DNA of 13,841 nt from Spirochaetota bacterium (GCA_029562045.1 JAKQWJ010000273.1:1-13841); one strand, 5' to 3'; counted from the stretch's first letter, positions 1-6,291 are shown. Numbers and translations: made by a program. The notes: generated by a model from the letters alone, not told the origin.

Positions 1-40
1 CCGCGGCGGCCTGCAGGGCCACCGGGGCCTCCAGAACCCC

Positions 41-394
41 CTACCCGTAGATCCTGCCGAAGGCGGCGAAGGCCGCGGCCTGGGTGAAGGCCCCGTCCCT
101 CCCCACCGCCCGGGACAGAAGCTCCCTTTCGTGGGGGGTGATTCCCCGGCGCGCCTCGGCCCGGCCCACGCCTCCGCCGGCGGTCCTCACGGTGATCACC
201 CCGGTCAGGAGGTCACCCTCCACGGAGCTGATGACGGTGTCCGCCGGGAGGGCCGCCTTCAGAAGGCCCACCGCCGCGGCGAAACCGCCGGAATCGTCCT
301 GGACGAAGCCGGAGTGGCTGTGCACATGGCCCACCCCGGCGTGTCCGCAGACCCCCACCGCCCCCCGGGGGCGGGAACTCAGCTCGATTTTCAT
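41..394 (-). CDS. Conserved protein of unknown function, interrupted by in-frame TAG
   Basis: Reads 117 aa from an ATG at 394 to a TAG at 41-43. The N-terminal half has a His/Gly-rich stretch, GHAGVGHVHSHSGFVQDDSG (about residues 17-36), which could bind metal. A later GGGVGR...RRGITP segment (residues 73-88) looks conserved. I believe this is a real bacterial family but cannot name it. A Shine-Dalgarno GGGAG lies about 7 nt before the ATG. The reading frame stays open past the TAG to the window edge and reads GVLEAPVALQAAA, protein-like sequence that follows naturally from FGRIYG. The TAG therefore probably interrupts a longer gene: a CAG-to-TAG nonsense mutation, a suppressed or recoded codon, or a sequencing error. 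It lies downstream of the symporter on the same strand, but two terminator-like hairpins separate them. Confidence 0.6.
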   Translation of the reverse strand: MKIELSSRPRGAVGVCGHAGVGHVHSHSGFVQDDSGGFAAAVGLLKAALPADTVISSVEGDLLTGVITVRTAGGGVGRAEARRGITPHERELLSRAVGRDGAFTQAAAFAAFGRIYG

Positions 395-408
395 CGTCGA
401 TCTCCCAT

Positions 409-448
409 AAAAAAAGCCCCGAAACCGACGCCATCGCGCGCTTTCGGG
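409..448 (-). terminator. Intrinsic terminator or attenuator in the leader of the first gene
   Basis: On the minus strand CCCGAAA (448-442) pairs with TTTCGGG (424-418) around a 17-nt loop. Two bases later comes a run of seven T (415-409). This is a classical Rho-independent terminator. The T-run ends 14 nt before the ATG at 394, leaving no room for a promoter between them. It is either a second terminator for the symporter transcript or a read-through/attenuation element for the downstream gene. Confidence 0.55.
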
Positions 449-496
449 ACCATGCGAAAACGGCGCCGGCCCCGGCGGGCGGGACCGGCCTCGAAA

Positions 497-526
497 AACG
501 GTGAAAGGCCCCCGAAGCCGGGGCCT
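497..526 (-). terminator. Terminator downstream of the symporter
   Basis: Nine bases after the symporter stop, minus-strand AGGCCCC (526-520) pairs with GGGGCCT (512-506) over a 7-nt loop. It is followed by TTTCACCGTTTTT, an imperfect T-rich tail. This is the expected place for the symporter terminator. Confidence 0.5.
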
Positions 527-535
527 CCCGACTTG

Positions 536-1762
536 TCAGACCTGACCGGTTTTCTTGCTGTCGAAAACCGCCTGGTCCAGCTCTCCCAGCCGCTTGGCGG
601 TGTACACCATTCCCACCGTGTCGCCGGTGATGTTCAGCATGGTGTTGGGCATGTCGATGAGGACATAGACCCCGGCGATCCAGCCGACGATCTCCAGCGG
701 AAGCCCCATGATCTGCAGAAGAACGGCGGACATGATGATCCCGCCCCCGGGAACACCCGCCACACCGGCGGCCATCAGGATCCCCAGGCCGATGATGGCC
801 AGGAGCTGGGGAAAGCTGTACTCCAGGCCGTAGATCTGGGCGGCGAAGACCGCGTAGATGGGCATCTCCGCCGCGCAGGCGTGCATGTTGATGGTGGCCG
901 CCGGCGGCGCGATGAGGTTGACCATGTCGTCAGGCACCCCCGCCCGGCGCTTGGTCACTTCCATGGTGAGGGGAAGGGTGGCGCTGGAGGAGCAGGTGCT
1001 GAAGGCCAGGGCCATGGCGGGCCAGATGTTCTTGAAGTGCTGGATGGGGTTGACCTTGGCGATGAATTTGAGGATCAGCGGGTAGACCACCACCAGGATG
1101 GTCAGGTAGGCCACCCACTGGGTGACCAGCATCTTGCCGATCCCCGCCAGGACGATGGCCCCCAGGGTCCCGGTGATGTTGGAAATAAGGGCGAAAACCC
1201 CGAAGGGGGCCACGTACAGGACGATGCCCACCATCTTCCCCATGACCTCCGCCCCGCTCTGGATGAAGTCCGCCATCACCTGACCCACCTTCTTCTGTCC
1301 CAGCAGGGAGATGCAGATGCCGAAGAACAGGGCGAAGACGATGATCTGCAGGATGTTCCCCTCCGCGAAGGACCTCCCGATGTTGTCGGGCACCCACTTG
1401 ATGAGGCTGTCCAGCAGGTCGACGTTGACTTCCTTCTTTGCCAGCGGGGGAAGGGTTATCCCCACTCCCGGGCGGATGATGTAGGCCCAGACGATCCCCA
1501 GGGACGCCGCCAGGGCCGAGGAGATGAACCAGTACCCGACGAAGGTGAGCCCCACCTTCTTGAGCCTCTGCATGTCCGCGATCCCCGCGATCCCCCCGGC
1601 GATGGAGAAGAAAATAAGCGGATAGATGGTCATTTTCAGCAGCCGGAGGAAAAGGTCCCCCACCGGGGCGATGACGGTGATCCCCGGCCCCACCAGGAAG
1701 CCCGTGACGGCCCCCAGCACCAGACCGACCAGGATCCAGCCGGCCAAACCCATTTTTTTCAT
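536..1762 (-). CDS. Dicarboxylate/amino acid:cation symporter (SDF/DAACS family)
   Basis: A 408-aa inner-membrane secondary transporter, the usual length for the glutamate/dicarboxylate symporter family. Family hallmarks visible are the Ser-rich hairpin motif STCSSSATLP (residues 255-264), the glycine-rich GVPGGG segment (336-341) and the final NITGD motif (377-381). The sequence is strongly hydrophobic with many membrane segments. Two key positions differ from the classic transporters: the NMDGT sodium/substrate motif reads NMHAC (292-296), and the Arg that binds the acidic side chain in GltPh (DMGRT) is Asn (DMPNT, 370-374). The substrate is therefore probably not glutamate, aspartate or succinate. 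The ATG at 1762 is chosen because GGAGGAAGG lies 5 nt upstream; a longer frame starting at 1897 would run across the promoter. Divergent from the protease gene. Confidence 0.9.
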   Translation of the reverse strand: MKKMGLAGWILVGLVLGAVTGFLVGPGITVIAPVGDLFLRLLKMTIYPLIFFSIAGGIAGIADMQRLKKVGLTFVGYWFISSALAASLGIVWAYIIRPGVGITLPPLAKKEVNVDLLDSLIKWVPDNIGRSFAEGNILQIIVFALFFGICISLLGQKKVGQVMADFIQSGAEVMGKMVGIVLYVAPFGVFALISNITGTLGAIVLAGIGKMLVTQWVAYLTILVVVYPLILKFIAKVNPIQHFKNIWPAMALAFSTCSSSATLPLTMEVTKRRAGVPDDMVNLIAPPAATINMHACAAEMPIYAVFAAQIYGLEYSFPQLLAIIGLGILMAAGVAGVPGGGIIMSAVLLQIMGLPLEIVGWIAGVYVLIDMPNTMLNITGDTVGMVYTAKRLGELDQAVFDSKKTGQV

Positions 1763-1777
1763 TTGTCCTTCCTCCCC

Positions 1778-1801
1778 TATGATTATTCTTGCACGATCAT
1801 A
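1778..1801. promoter_or_regulatory. Inverted repeat in symporter leader, possible operator
   Basis: TATGAT and ATCATA are perfect 6-bp inverted half-sites separated by 12 bp. They lie between the predicted transcription start and the Shine-Dalgarno of the symporter. The spacing suits a dimeric repressor, but no regulator can be named and the repeat is short enough to be chance. Confidence 0.25.
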
Positions 1802-1816
1802 CAGGTTATGCAGATA

Positions 1817-1845
1817 ATTATCGTATCCGCTGGCCCGGTTGTCAA
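1817..1845 (-). promoter_or_regulatory. Sigma-70 promoter of the symporter
   Basis: Minus-strand TTGACA (1845-1840), 17-bp spacer, GATAAT (1822-1817). The -35 is a perfect match and the -10 matches 5 of 6. The expected start near 1810 gives a leader of about 48 nt that includes the Shine-Dalgarno. Confidence 0.8.
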
Positions 1846-1876
1846 CCTTTCGCGCCGGTCCGCGCCGCCGGAATCG

Positions 1877-1905
1877 TGGATTTTTTCGGGTCTTCACTGT
1901 ACATT
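1877..1905 (+). promoter_or_regulatory. Possible promoter of the protease gene
   Basis: TGGATT (1877-1882), 17-bp spacer, TACATT (1900-1905), about 35 nt before the protease ATG. Both hexamers are only partial matches. It is the best plus-strand candidate in the divergent intergenic region. Confidence 0.3.
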
Positions 1906-1940
1906 GTTAGGATGATCTGTTTTCCCTCCGGAGGGCTCCC

Positions 1941-3866
1941 ATGAAAAAATTGAAGAGCGCCGCCCTGGCGCTGATGCTGCTGGTTCCGCCGGTAATTCTT
2001 TATCCCCAGACACCCCCCCCCAGGGGGCTGGGCATGGAACCCACACCGAAGAACTTCGACGGCTCCATCCGGGGAGCCACCGCCAGGGCGGGAAAAACCG
2101 CCATCCCCCCCAGCGTCGACCTGTCCCCCGGTTTTCCCGCCCCGGGCTTCCAGGGGGAGCAGAACAGCTGCGTGGCCTGGGCCACCGCCTACGCCGCCAA
2201 GACCTACCAGGAAAACCTCGAACGGGGCTGGGGGGCGAAGAAAACGGAAACGATTTTCTCCCCCAGCTACATCTACAACCAGATAAACCGGGGCAGGGAC
2301 GAGGGGTCCACCATACCCGACGCGCTGGAACTGCTGAAGACCCAGGGGGTGGCCACGCTGAAGGCCATGCCCTATGGCGATTACCGGACCCAGCCCAGCC
2401 CGGCGGCGCGGCAGGAGGCGGCCCGGTTCCGCGCCGAGTCCTACGCCCGGCTGGACGGGAAGAACATCGATTCCCTGAAGGCCCTGCTGGCGGACGGGCA
2501 CCCCGTCATCGTGGGGATGAAGACCTACGAAAACTTCCTGACCCACTCATCGGGAGTCTACAGGCGGACCTCCGGGGCCTACCTGGGGGGTCACGCCATG
2601 GTGGTGGTGGGCTACGACGATGGAAAAAACGCCTTCAAGATCATGAACTCCTGGGGCGAGGGCTGGGGCGAGAAGGGCTTCATTTATTATGATTACGGCC
2701 TCTTCGCCGAACTGCACCATACCGCCATGGTCATGTACGACATGGTGACCAACACTCCGGAGAAATCCCTTCCTCCCAACACGGTGACCGCCTCCGGCGG
2801 GTCCTACCGGGACAGGGTGCAGGTCACCTGGGAGCCGGTGAAGAACGCCGATTACTACCTGGTTTTCCGGGCGGAGAAGACTCCGGACTCCTTCGTCAAG
2901 GTCGCAGATGTCAGGGGAACGGCCTACATCGACACCCGGGTGAATCCCCGGACCGATTACTTCTACGCCGTAAAAAGCGCGGGCCCCGGAGGCGAAAGCG
3001 GCTTCAGCGTCGTCGCCCGGGGATACCTGCAGGCCGAGGCCGAGCTGGGGGCTCCGAAAAACCTCCAGGGAATGCTGGAAAAGGGGAAGATCAAGCTCAT
3101 CTGGGACCCCGTGGACGGAGCCGAGGCTTACAATGTCTACCGCTGGGATTCCCAGGTGGAACAGTGGAAGCTCCTGGGGACCAGCCGCAACCAGGGCTTC
3201 CTGGACTCCCAGATTCCCCAGGGCTCCCGGCAGGAAAGGTACATCGTCACCGCTTTCGCCGGAGGCCGGGAGAGCAAGGCGGCGGAGGGACTCACCGTGG
3301 CGATCCCTCCCCCCCCGGTGGTCCAGGCCCCCCGGCCCCCCGCCGCCCCGACGGAGGTCAGGGCCTCCCAGGGCAGCTTCACCAACAAGATCGAGGTCGG
3401 CTGGTCCGCCGTTCCGGGGGCGGAGGCCTATATCCTCCGCCGATGGTCCGAAAAGGAGGGGACGTGGACGGAGCTGTACCGGGGCGCCCGCAGCTCCTAC
3501 GCGGACATCCGGGTGGCGGGACGAAAGGCCCTCTACACCGTGGCCTCCGTCCAGGGGGGGCTGGAGAGCGAACCCTCCGCCATCGCCGAGGGGCGCCTCA
3601 AATCGGCGCCCCCCAAGACGGAGCCGAAAAAGTTCGCCGACGAGGACTACCGAAGCGACTTCGACAGGCGGGCGGAAAAGTTTTTCGGGGACGACAGGTT
3701 CTTCTCCGATGATTCCTTCTTCACCGGGGAGGCCAGGTTCTTCGACGATTTCGAGGAGGAAAACTTCTTCTTTTTCGATCAGAAAGCCTTCTTCAAATTC
3801 GACGAGGAAAAGTTCTTCGGAAAGGAGGACGACTTTTTCGGCGACGGGGAATGGGACTTCTTCTAG
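1941..3866 (+). CDS. Secreted papain-family (C1) cysteine protease with FN3-like repeats and Phe/Asp-rich tail
   Basis: 641 aa. Residues 1-22 form a signal peptide (MKKLK, then a hydrophobic core), so the protein is exported. The papain-like domain covers about 55-270: oxyanion Gln71, nucleophile Cys77 in GEQNSCVAWA, His218 in GGHAM and Asn236 in MNSWGEGWG. There is no long inhibitory propeptide. Three FN3-like beta-sandwich domains follow at about 277-364, 368-455 and 466-554; each carries a (V/I)xWxxV...A-x-x-Y pattern, and a Pro-rich linker (456-470) precedes the third. The last 81 residues (561-641) contain 24 Phe and 27 Asp/Glu, with FF pairs every 6-9 residues, ending in WDFF. The ATG at 1941 has GGAGGG 5 nt upstream; that Shine-Dalgarno is half of the palindrome CCCTCCGGAGGG (1924-1935), which could mask it. 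The substrate is unknown. Confidence 0.85.
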   Translation: MKKLKSAALALMLLVPPVILYPQTPPPRGLGMEPTPKNFDGSIRGATARAGKTAIPPSVDLSPGFPAPGFQGEQNSCVAWATAYAAKTYQENLERGWGAKKTETIFSPSYIYNQINRGRDEGSTIPDALELLKTQGVATLKAMPYGDYRTQPSPAARQEAARFRAESYARLDGKNIDSLKALLADGHPVIVGMKTYENFLTHSSGVYRRTSGAYLGGHAMVVVGYDDGKNAFKIMNSWGEGWGEKGFIYYDYGLFAELHHTAMVMYDMVTNTPEKSLPPNTVTASGGSYRDRVQVTWEPVKNADYYLVFRAEKTPDSFVKVADVRGTAYIDTRVNPRTDYFYAVKSAGPGGESGFSVVARGYLQAEAELGAPKNLQGMLEKGKIKLIWDPVDGAEAYNVYRWDSQVEQWKLLGTSRNQGFLDSQIPQGSRQERYIVTAFAGGRESKAAEGLTVAIPPPPVVQAPRPPAAPTEVRASQGSFTNKIEVGWSAVPGAEAYILRRWSEKEGTWTELYRGARSSYADIRVAGRKALYTVASVQGGLESEPSAIAEGRLKSAPPKTEPKKFADEDYRSDFDRRAEKFFGDDRFFSDDSFFTGEARFFDDFEEENFFFFDQKAFFKFDEEKFFGKEDDFFGDGEWDFF

Positions 3867-4510
3867 AGAACGACCCGGGGCGCACCGGCGGCGTCCGGCC
3901 GGCGGTCCGGGGTTTTCCCCCGGACGCCGAGCCCCGGTCCGGGGCGGCCGGCCCCCCATCGGGGGTCCGGGGCTTCCCTCCCCTCCTGGGGAGGCGGCCC
4001 CGGGTCCTGGTCCTGGGCTCGCTGCCGGGAGCCGAGTCCCTCCGGCGGGGGGAATACTACGCCCACCCCCGGAACGCTTTCTGGCCCATCATGGGGGTTC
4101 TGACGGGGGCGGGGCCCGCGCTTCCCTACCCCGAGCGATGCCGCGCACTCACCGCCGCGGGAATAGCCCTCTGGGATGTTCTGGCCTCGGGGAGCCGCCG
4201 GGGCAGCCTGGACGTCCACATTCTCCGGGACTCGGAAGAGCCCAACGATCTGGCGGGACTCATCCTCCGGGAGCCGGGGATCCGCGCCGTGGTCTTCAAC
4301 GGCGGGAAAGCCCGGGAGGCCTTCCGCCGGCACATCTCCCGCCTCCTCCCGGCGGAACGGAAACTCACCCTCATCAGCCTGCCCTCCACCAGCCCGGCCC
4401 ACGCGGGGCGGAGCTTCGGGGAAAAGCTCCAGGCCTGGCGGGTCCTGGAAACCCTTCTCCCGGAACCGCCGGACCAAGTCCCCGGAGGCAGGCCCGGGAC
4501 GGCGCGGTAA
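3851..4510 (+). CDS. Hypoxanthine/uracil-DNA glycosylase (UDG superfamily, family 6-like)
   Basis: 219 aa base-excision repair enzyme, expected to remove deaminated bases such as hypoxanthine or uracil from DNA. The first UDG motif is VLVLGSLPGAESL (residues 52-64), followed by EYYAHPRNAFWPIM (68-81). The second conserved loop is SLPSTSPAH (176-184). This combination is typical of the DNA-deoxyinosine glycosylase branch. Relatives usually begin about ten residues before the first motif, near GFPPLL (41-46). The only ATG in frame is at 3851, giving a low-complexity Gly/Pro/Arg extension of about 40 residues in which VRGFPP occurs twice. This start overlaps the protease gene by 16 bp with no clear Shine-Dalgarno, so expression may depend on translational coupling. 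The true N-terminus is uncertain. Confidence 0.78.
   Translation: MGLLLENDPGRTGGVRPAVRGFPPDAEPRSGAAGPPSGVRGFPPLLGRRPRVLVLGSLPGAESLRRGEYYAHPRNAFWPIMGVLTGAGPALPYPERCRALTAAGIALWDVLASGSRRGSLDVHILRDSEEPNDLAGLILREPGIRAVVFNGGKAREAFRRHISRLLPAERKLTLISLPSTSPAHAGRSFGEKLQAWRVLETLLPEPPDQVPGGRPGTAR
3905..3925 (+). terminator. GC-rich hairpin just after the protease stop
   Basis: GTCCGGGG (3905-3912) pairs perfectly with CCCCGGAC (3918-3925) over the loop TTTTC, 39 nt past the protease stop and inside the glycosylase frame. It has no T-tract after it, so it may pause rather than terminate transcription. GGTCCGGGG recurs at 3936-3944, 3964-3972 and 4621-4629. Confidence 0.25.
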
Positions 4511-4584
4511 AAGAAAACGCCTTCTTTCAAAGCCTGCGGACCGGGCCCCCGGGCGACGAAGCCGCCGTGAACGCCGATGCCCGT

Positions 4585-4647
4585 CAGGGGGTCCAGGGGG
4601 CGGTCCCACCGGGGACAGGGGGTCCGGGGGGCGGTCCCACCGGGGAC
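4585..4647. repeat. 31-bp tandem duplication
   Basis: Two adjacent copies of a 31-bp unit (4585-4615 and 4616-4646, continuing one base) differ at a single position, A4595 versus G4626. Each contains the small hairpin GTCCC-ACCG-GGGAC. It lies in the 226-bp gap between the glycosylase and the next gene. I see no credible gene in that gap. Confidence 0.85.
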
Positions 4648-4709
4648 GGACCCGCGCCTCCGCCGTGAAGGCCAAGCGGCGGCGTCCTCGCCCCAGGCGG
4701 GCCTGAGGG

Positions 4710-4736
4710 AAAAAGGCGCCCCTCCCCGGAGCGGGC
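4710..4736 (-). terminator. Terminator of the methionine synthase activation-domain gene
   Basis: Directly after the minus-strand stop, GCCC-G-CTCC pairs with GGAG-GGGC (4736-4718, one bulged base, tight two-base loop that probably opens). It is followed by GCC and a run of five T (4714-4710). Confidence 0.45.
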
Positions 4737-5399
4737 TTACAGCGCCGCCGTGAAGGCGGAGCGACGGCTGGGGCAGTTCGGCCGGGGGCAGTGCATGCAG
4801 TTCTCGAAACTGGTTTCCGTGGGAAAGAGGATCCCCGAGACGGATTTGGCGGGAATCATCAGGCAGCTCGGGGTGAGCCGGACGCCCACCAGGGCTTCCA
4901 CATCCCCCAGAAGGGAGAAGAGCCGGCGCTGCTCCGTGATGGGCCAGGCGGGAAGGGAGCCCGGGCTCAGGTGGGCCAGCTTCCCTTCTCCCCGGGTTTC
5001 CTGCAGATTTTTCCGCACCGCCCCGAAGGTTTCCCGGAGGTACTCCTCCTTGATGCAGTCCGCCCAGTAGTTTTCCACGATATCCCCGATGCCCCGGGAC
5101 CATTCATCCAGTTCCCCGCCGCAGGTGACCACATAGGGGTAGACCCGATGCACCCGACCCAGTTTCTCCCGCACCAGGGAGCCGGAGAACTCCACCCCTT
5201 CGATGACCACCCGGTCATCGGTCCTCTCCTCCACGAAGGCGTGGGCCAGGAGAGCCCTGGGCCGGGCGATCCCCCGGGCTTCCCGCAGCAGACAGGAGAG
5301 GCGCCGGCCGTCTTCAGTGTCCGGCTCCACCGACAGAAGGCGAAAAATCTTTTTTTCCTCCGGCTCCACCGATGGGGCAAGGACAGTCCGGGATTCCAT
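4737..5399 (-). CDS. Vitamin B12-dependent methionine synthase activation-domain protein
   Basis: 220 aa. The sequence resembles the stand-alone version of the MetH reactivation domain, which binds S-adenosylmethionine and helps reductive remethylation of cob(II)alamin. Supporting segments are VVTCGGELDEWS (90-101), LSPGSLPAWPITEQ (144-157), TPSCLMIPAKSVSGI (176-190) and a C-terminal cysteine cluster NCMHCPRPNC (C201, C204, C209) that could hold a metal or cluster. The frame extends upstream to an ATG at 5531, but the region before 5399 holds a TTGACA/TATCCT promoter and reads unlike protein, so the ATG at 5399 is chosen. There is no Shine-Dalgarno; the -10 box ends 8 nt before the ATG, implying a leaderless or nearly leaderless mRNA. 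No methionine synthase is present in the window, so the partner is unknown. Confidence 0.75.
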   Translation of the reverse strand: MESRTVLAPSVEPEEKKIFRLLSVEPDTEDGRRLSCLLREARGIARPRALLAHAFVEERTDDRVVIEGVEFSGSLVREKLGRVHRVYPYVVTCGGELDEWSRGIGDIVENYWADCIKEEYLRETFGAVRKNLQETRGEGKLAHLSPGSLPAWPITEQRRLFSLLGDVEALVGVRLTPSCLMIPAKSVSGILFPTETSFENCMHCPRPNCPSRRSAFTAAL

Positions 5400-5407
5400 T
5401 ACCGGAC

Positions 5408-5437
5408 AGGATAGCGCAAAGTTCCGGAGAATGTCAA
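5408..5437 (-). promoter_or_regulatory. Promoter of the methionine synthase activation-domain gene
   Basis: Minus-strand TTGACA (5437-5432), 18-bp spacer, TATCCT (5413-5408). The start point would fall at or within one or two bases of the ATG at 5399. Confidence 0.55.
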
Positions 5438-5486
5438 ATTCCCCGGGAAGGACCGAAAAGAAAGCCCGGCTCCCGCCGTCCGAAGC

Positions 5487-5515
5487 TTGACAAGCGGCGG
5501 CGCCTGAACGACAAT
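5487..5515 (+). promoter_or_regulatory. Promoter of the selenoprotein peroxiredoxin gene
   Basis: TTGACA (5487-5492), 17-bp spacer, GACAAT (5510-5515). The expected start near 5522 lies upstream of the ATG at 5549 and its Shine-Dalgarno GGGAGG (5538-5543). This supports the longer peroxiredoxin N-terminus. Confidence 0.65.
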
Positions 5516-5548
5516 GGGATTGCACCATCAATTTTACGGGAGGCGCCC

Positions 5549-6268
5549 ATGCCTGAAGACTTCAAGCCGGGTTGTGCCCGGCCGTCCGGAACGGGGCCCG
5601 CGGAAAGCTCCCCGGCGGAATCCGCAGGTCACACTACGCCACAGGAGGTAAAGAGGAACATGATCATGGTCGGAAAAAAAGCCCCTGACTTCACGGCCTC
5701 CGCCTATCATCAGGGCAAGTTCATCAATGTCAGACTCTCGGAGTACCTGGGTAAGTGGGTTCTGCTCTGCTTCTACCCCGGCGACTTCACCTTTGTCTGA
5801 GCGACCGAAATTTCGGCGGTCGCCGAAAAAAACAGCGAGTTCGAGAAACTCGGCGTACAGATCCTTTCGATGAGCGTGGACAGCATCTTCGTCCACAAAA
5901 TCTGGAACGACAATGAACTCTCCAAAATGGTGAAGGGCGGCGTGCCTTTCCCCATGCTCTCCGACGCCGGAGGGAAAATCGGCTCCGTGTACGGCATCTA
6001 CGACGCCGACGCGGGGGTCGAGACCCGGGGCCGCTTCATCATCGACCCCGACGGCATCGTCCAGGGCTACGAGGTCCTGACTCCCCCGGTGGGCCGCAAT
6101 GTTTCCGAATCTCTGCGGCAGGTGCAGGCCTTCCAGCACGTCCGGGCCAGCAAGGGAACCGAGGCCACTCCTTCGGGATGGCGCCCCGGAAAGAAAACCC
6201 TGAAGCCCGGTCCCGACCTGGTGGGAAGGGTCTGGGAAGTCTGGAAAACCAGCGAAGCCTTCGACTGA
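5549..6268 (+). CDS. Selenocysteine-containing AhpC/Prx-type peroxiredoxin (UGA 5798-5800 read as Sec)
   Basis: 239 aa if the TGA at 5798-5800 is read as selenocysteine (Sec84). It reduces hydrogen peroxide and organic peroxides in the cytoplasm. The frame before the TGA (KAPDF, then VLLCFYPGDFTFV) and after it (ATEISAVAEK, then LSMSVDS, RGRFIIDPDG, LTPPVGRN, TPSGWRPG) forms one continuous AhpC-like peroxiredoxin, and the TGA falls exactly on the peroxidatic Cys of FTFVCPTE. The conserved catalytic Pro, Thr and Arg are present. No Cys occurs after Sec84; the usual resolving Cys near the C-terminus is Thr (EATPSGW). The other cysteines are Cys9 in MPEDFKPGCARPSG and one in LLCFYPG. Start 5549 has GGGAGG 5 nt upstream and a good promoter. 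A second ATG at 5660, with AGGAGG at 5643-5648, would give 202 aa without Cys9. Standard gene callers would split this gene. Confidence 0.88.
5811..5828 (+). promoter_or_regulatory. Bacterial SECIS-like hairpin for Sec insertion
   Basis: TTTCGGC (5811-5817) pairs perfectly with GCCGAAA (5822-5828) around a GGTC tetraloop, starting 11 nt after the UGA. The Escherichia coli fdhF element, as I recall it, also has a GGUC-containing apical loop with about 11 nt between UGA and upper stem. SelB would bind this loop. A competing fold, GCGACCG (5801-5807) with CGGTCGC (5817-5823), is possible. Confidence 0.75.
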
Positions 6269-6291
6269 CGGAAGGCGCGATGGGCCCGGAG

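Noticed and set aside
1763..1897. Longer symporter N-terminus (453 aa)
   Set aside because: The extra 45 codons cover a near-consensus promoter, leader and Shine-Dalgarno and read unlike a transporter N-terminus.
131..1915. 594-aa open frame on the plus strand
   Set aside because: It runs antisense to the symporter and first gene, has His/Asp-rich GC-driven composition and no family features.
4511..4736. Small gene in the gap after the glycosylase
   Set aside because: Frames here are Gly/Pro/Arg repeats without start signals or motifs; only the tandem duplication and a terminator are supported.
5798..5800. TGA as a pseudogene-making nonsense mutation or as tryptophan (code 4)
   Set aside because: It sits exactly at the catalytic chalcogen position with a SECIS-like hairpin; TGA is the normal stop of the symporter, galM, sigma factor, SEC-C, azlC and azlD genes.
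5870..6268. Independent 132-aa peroxiredoxin fragment starting MSVDSIFVH
   Set aside because: It is the C-terminal part of the selenoprotein read after the UGA; no start signals of its own.
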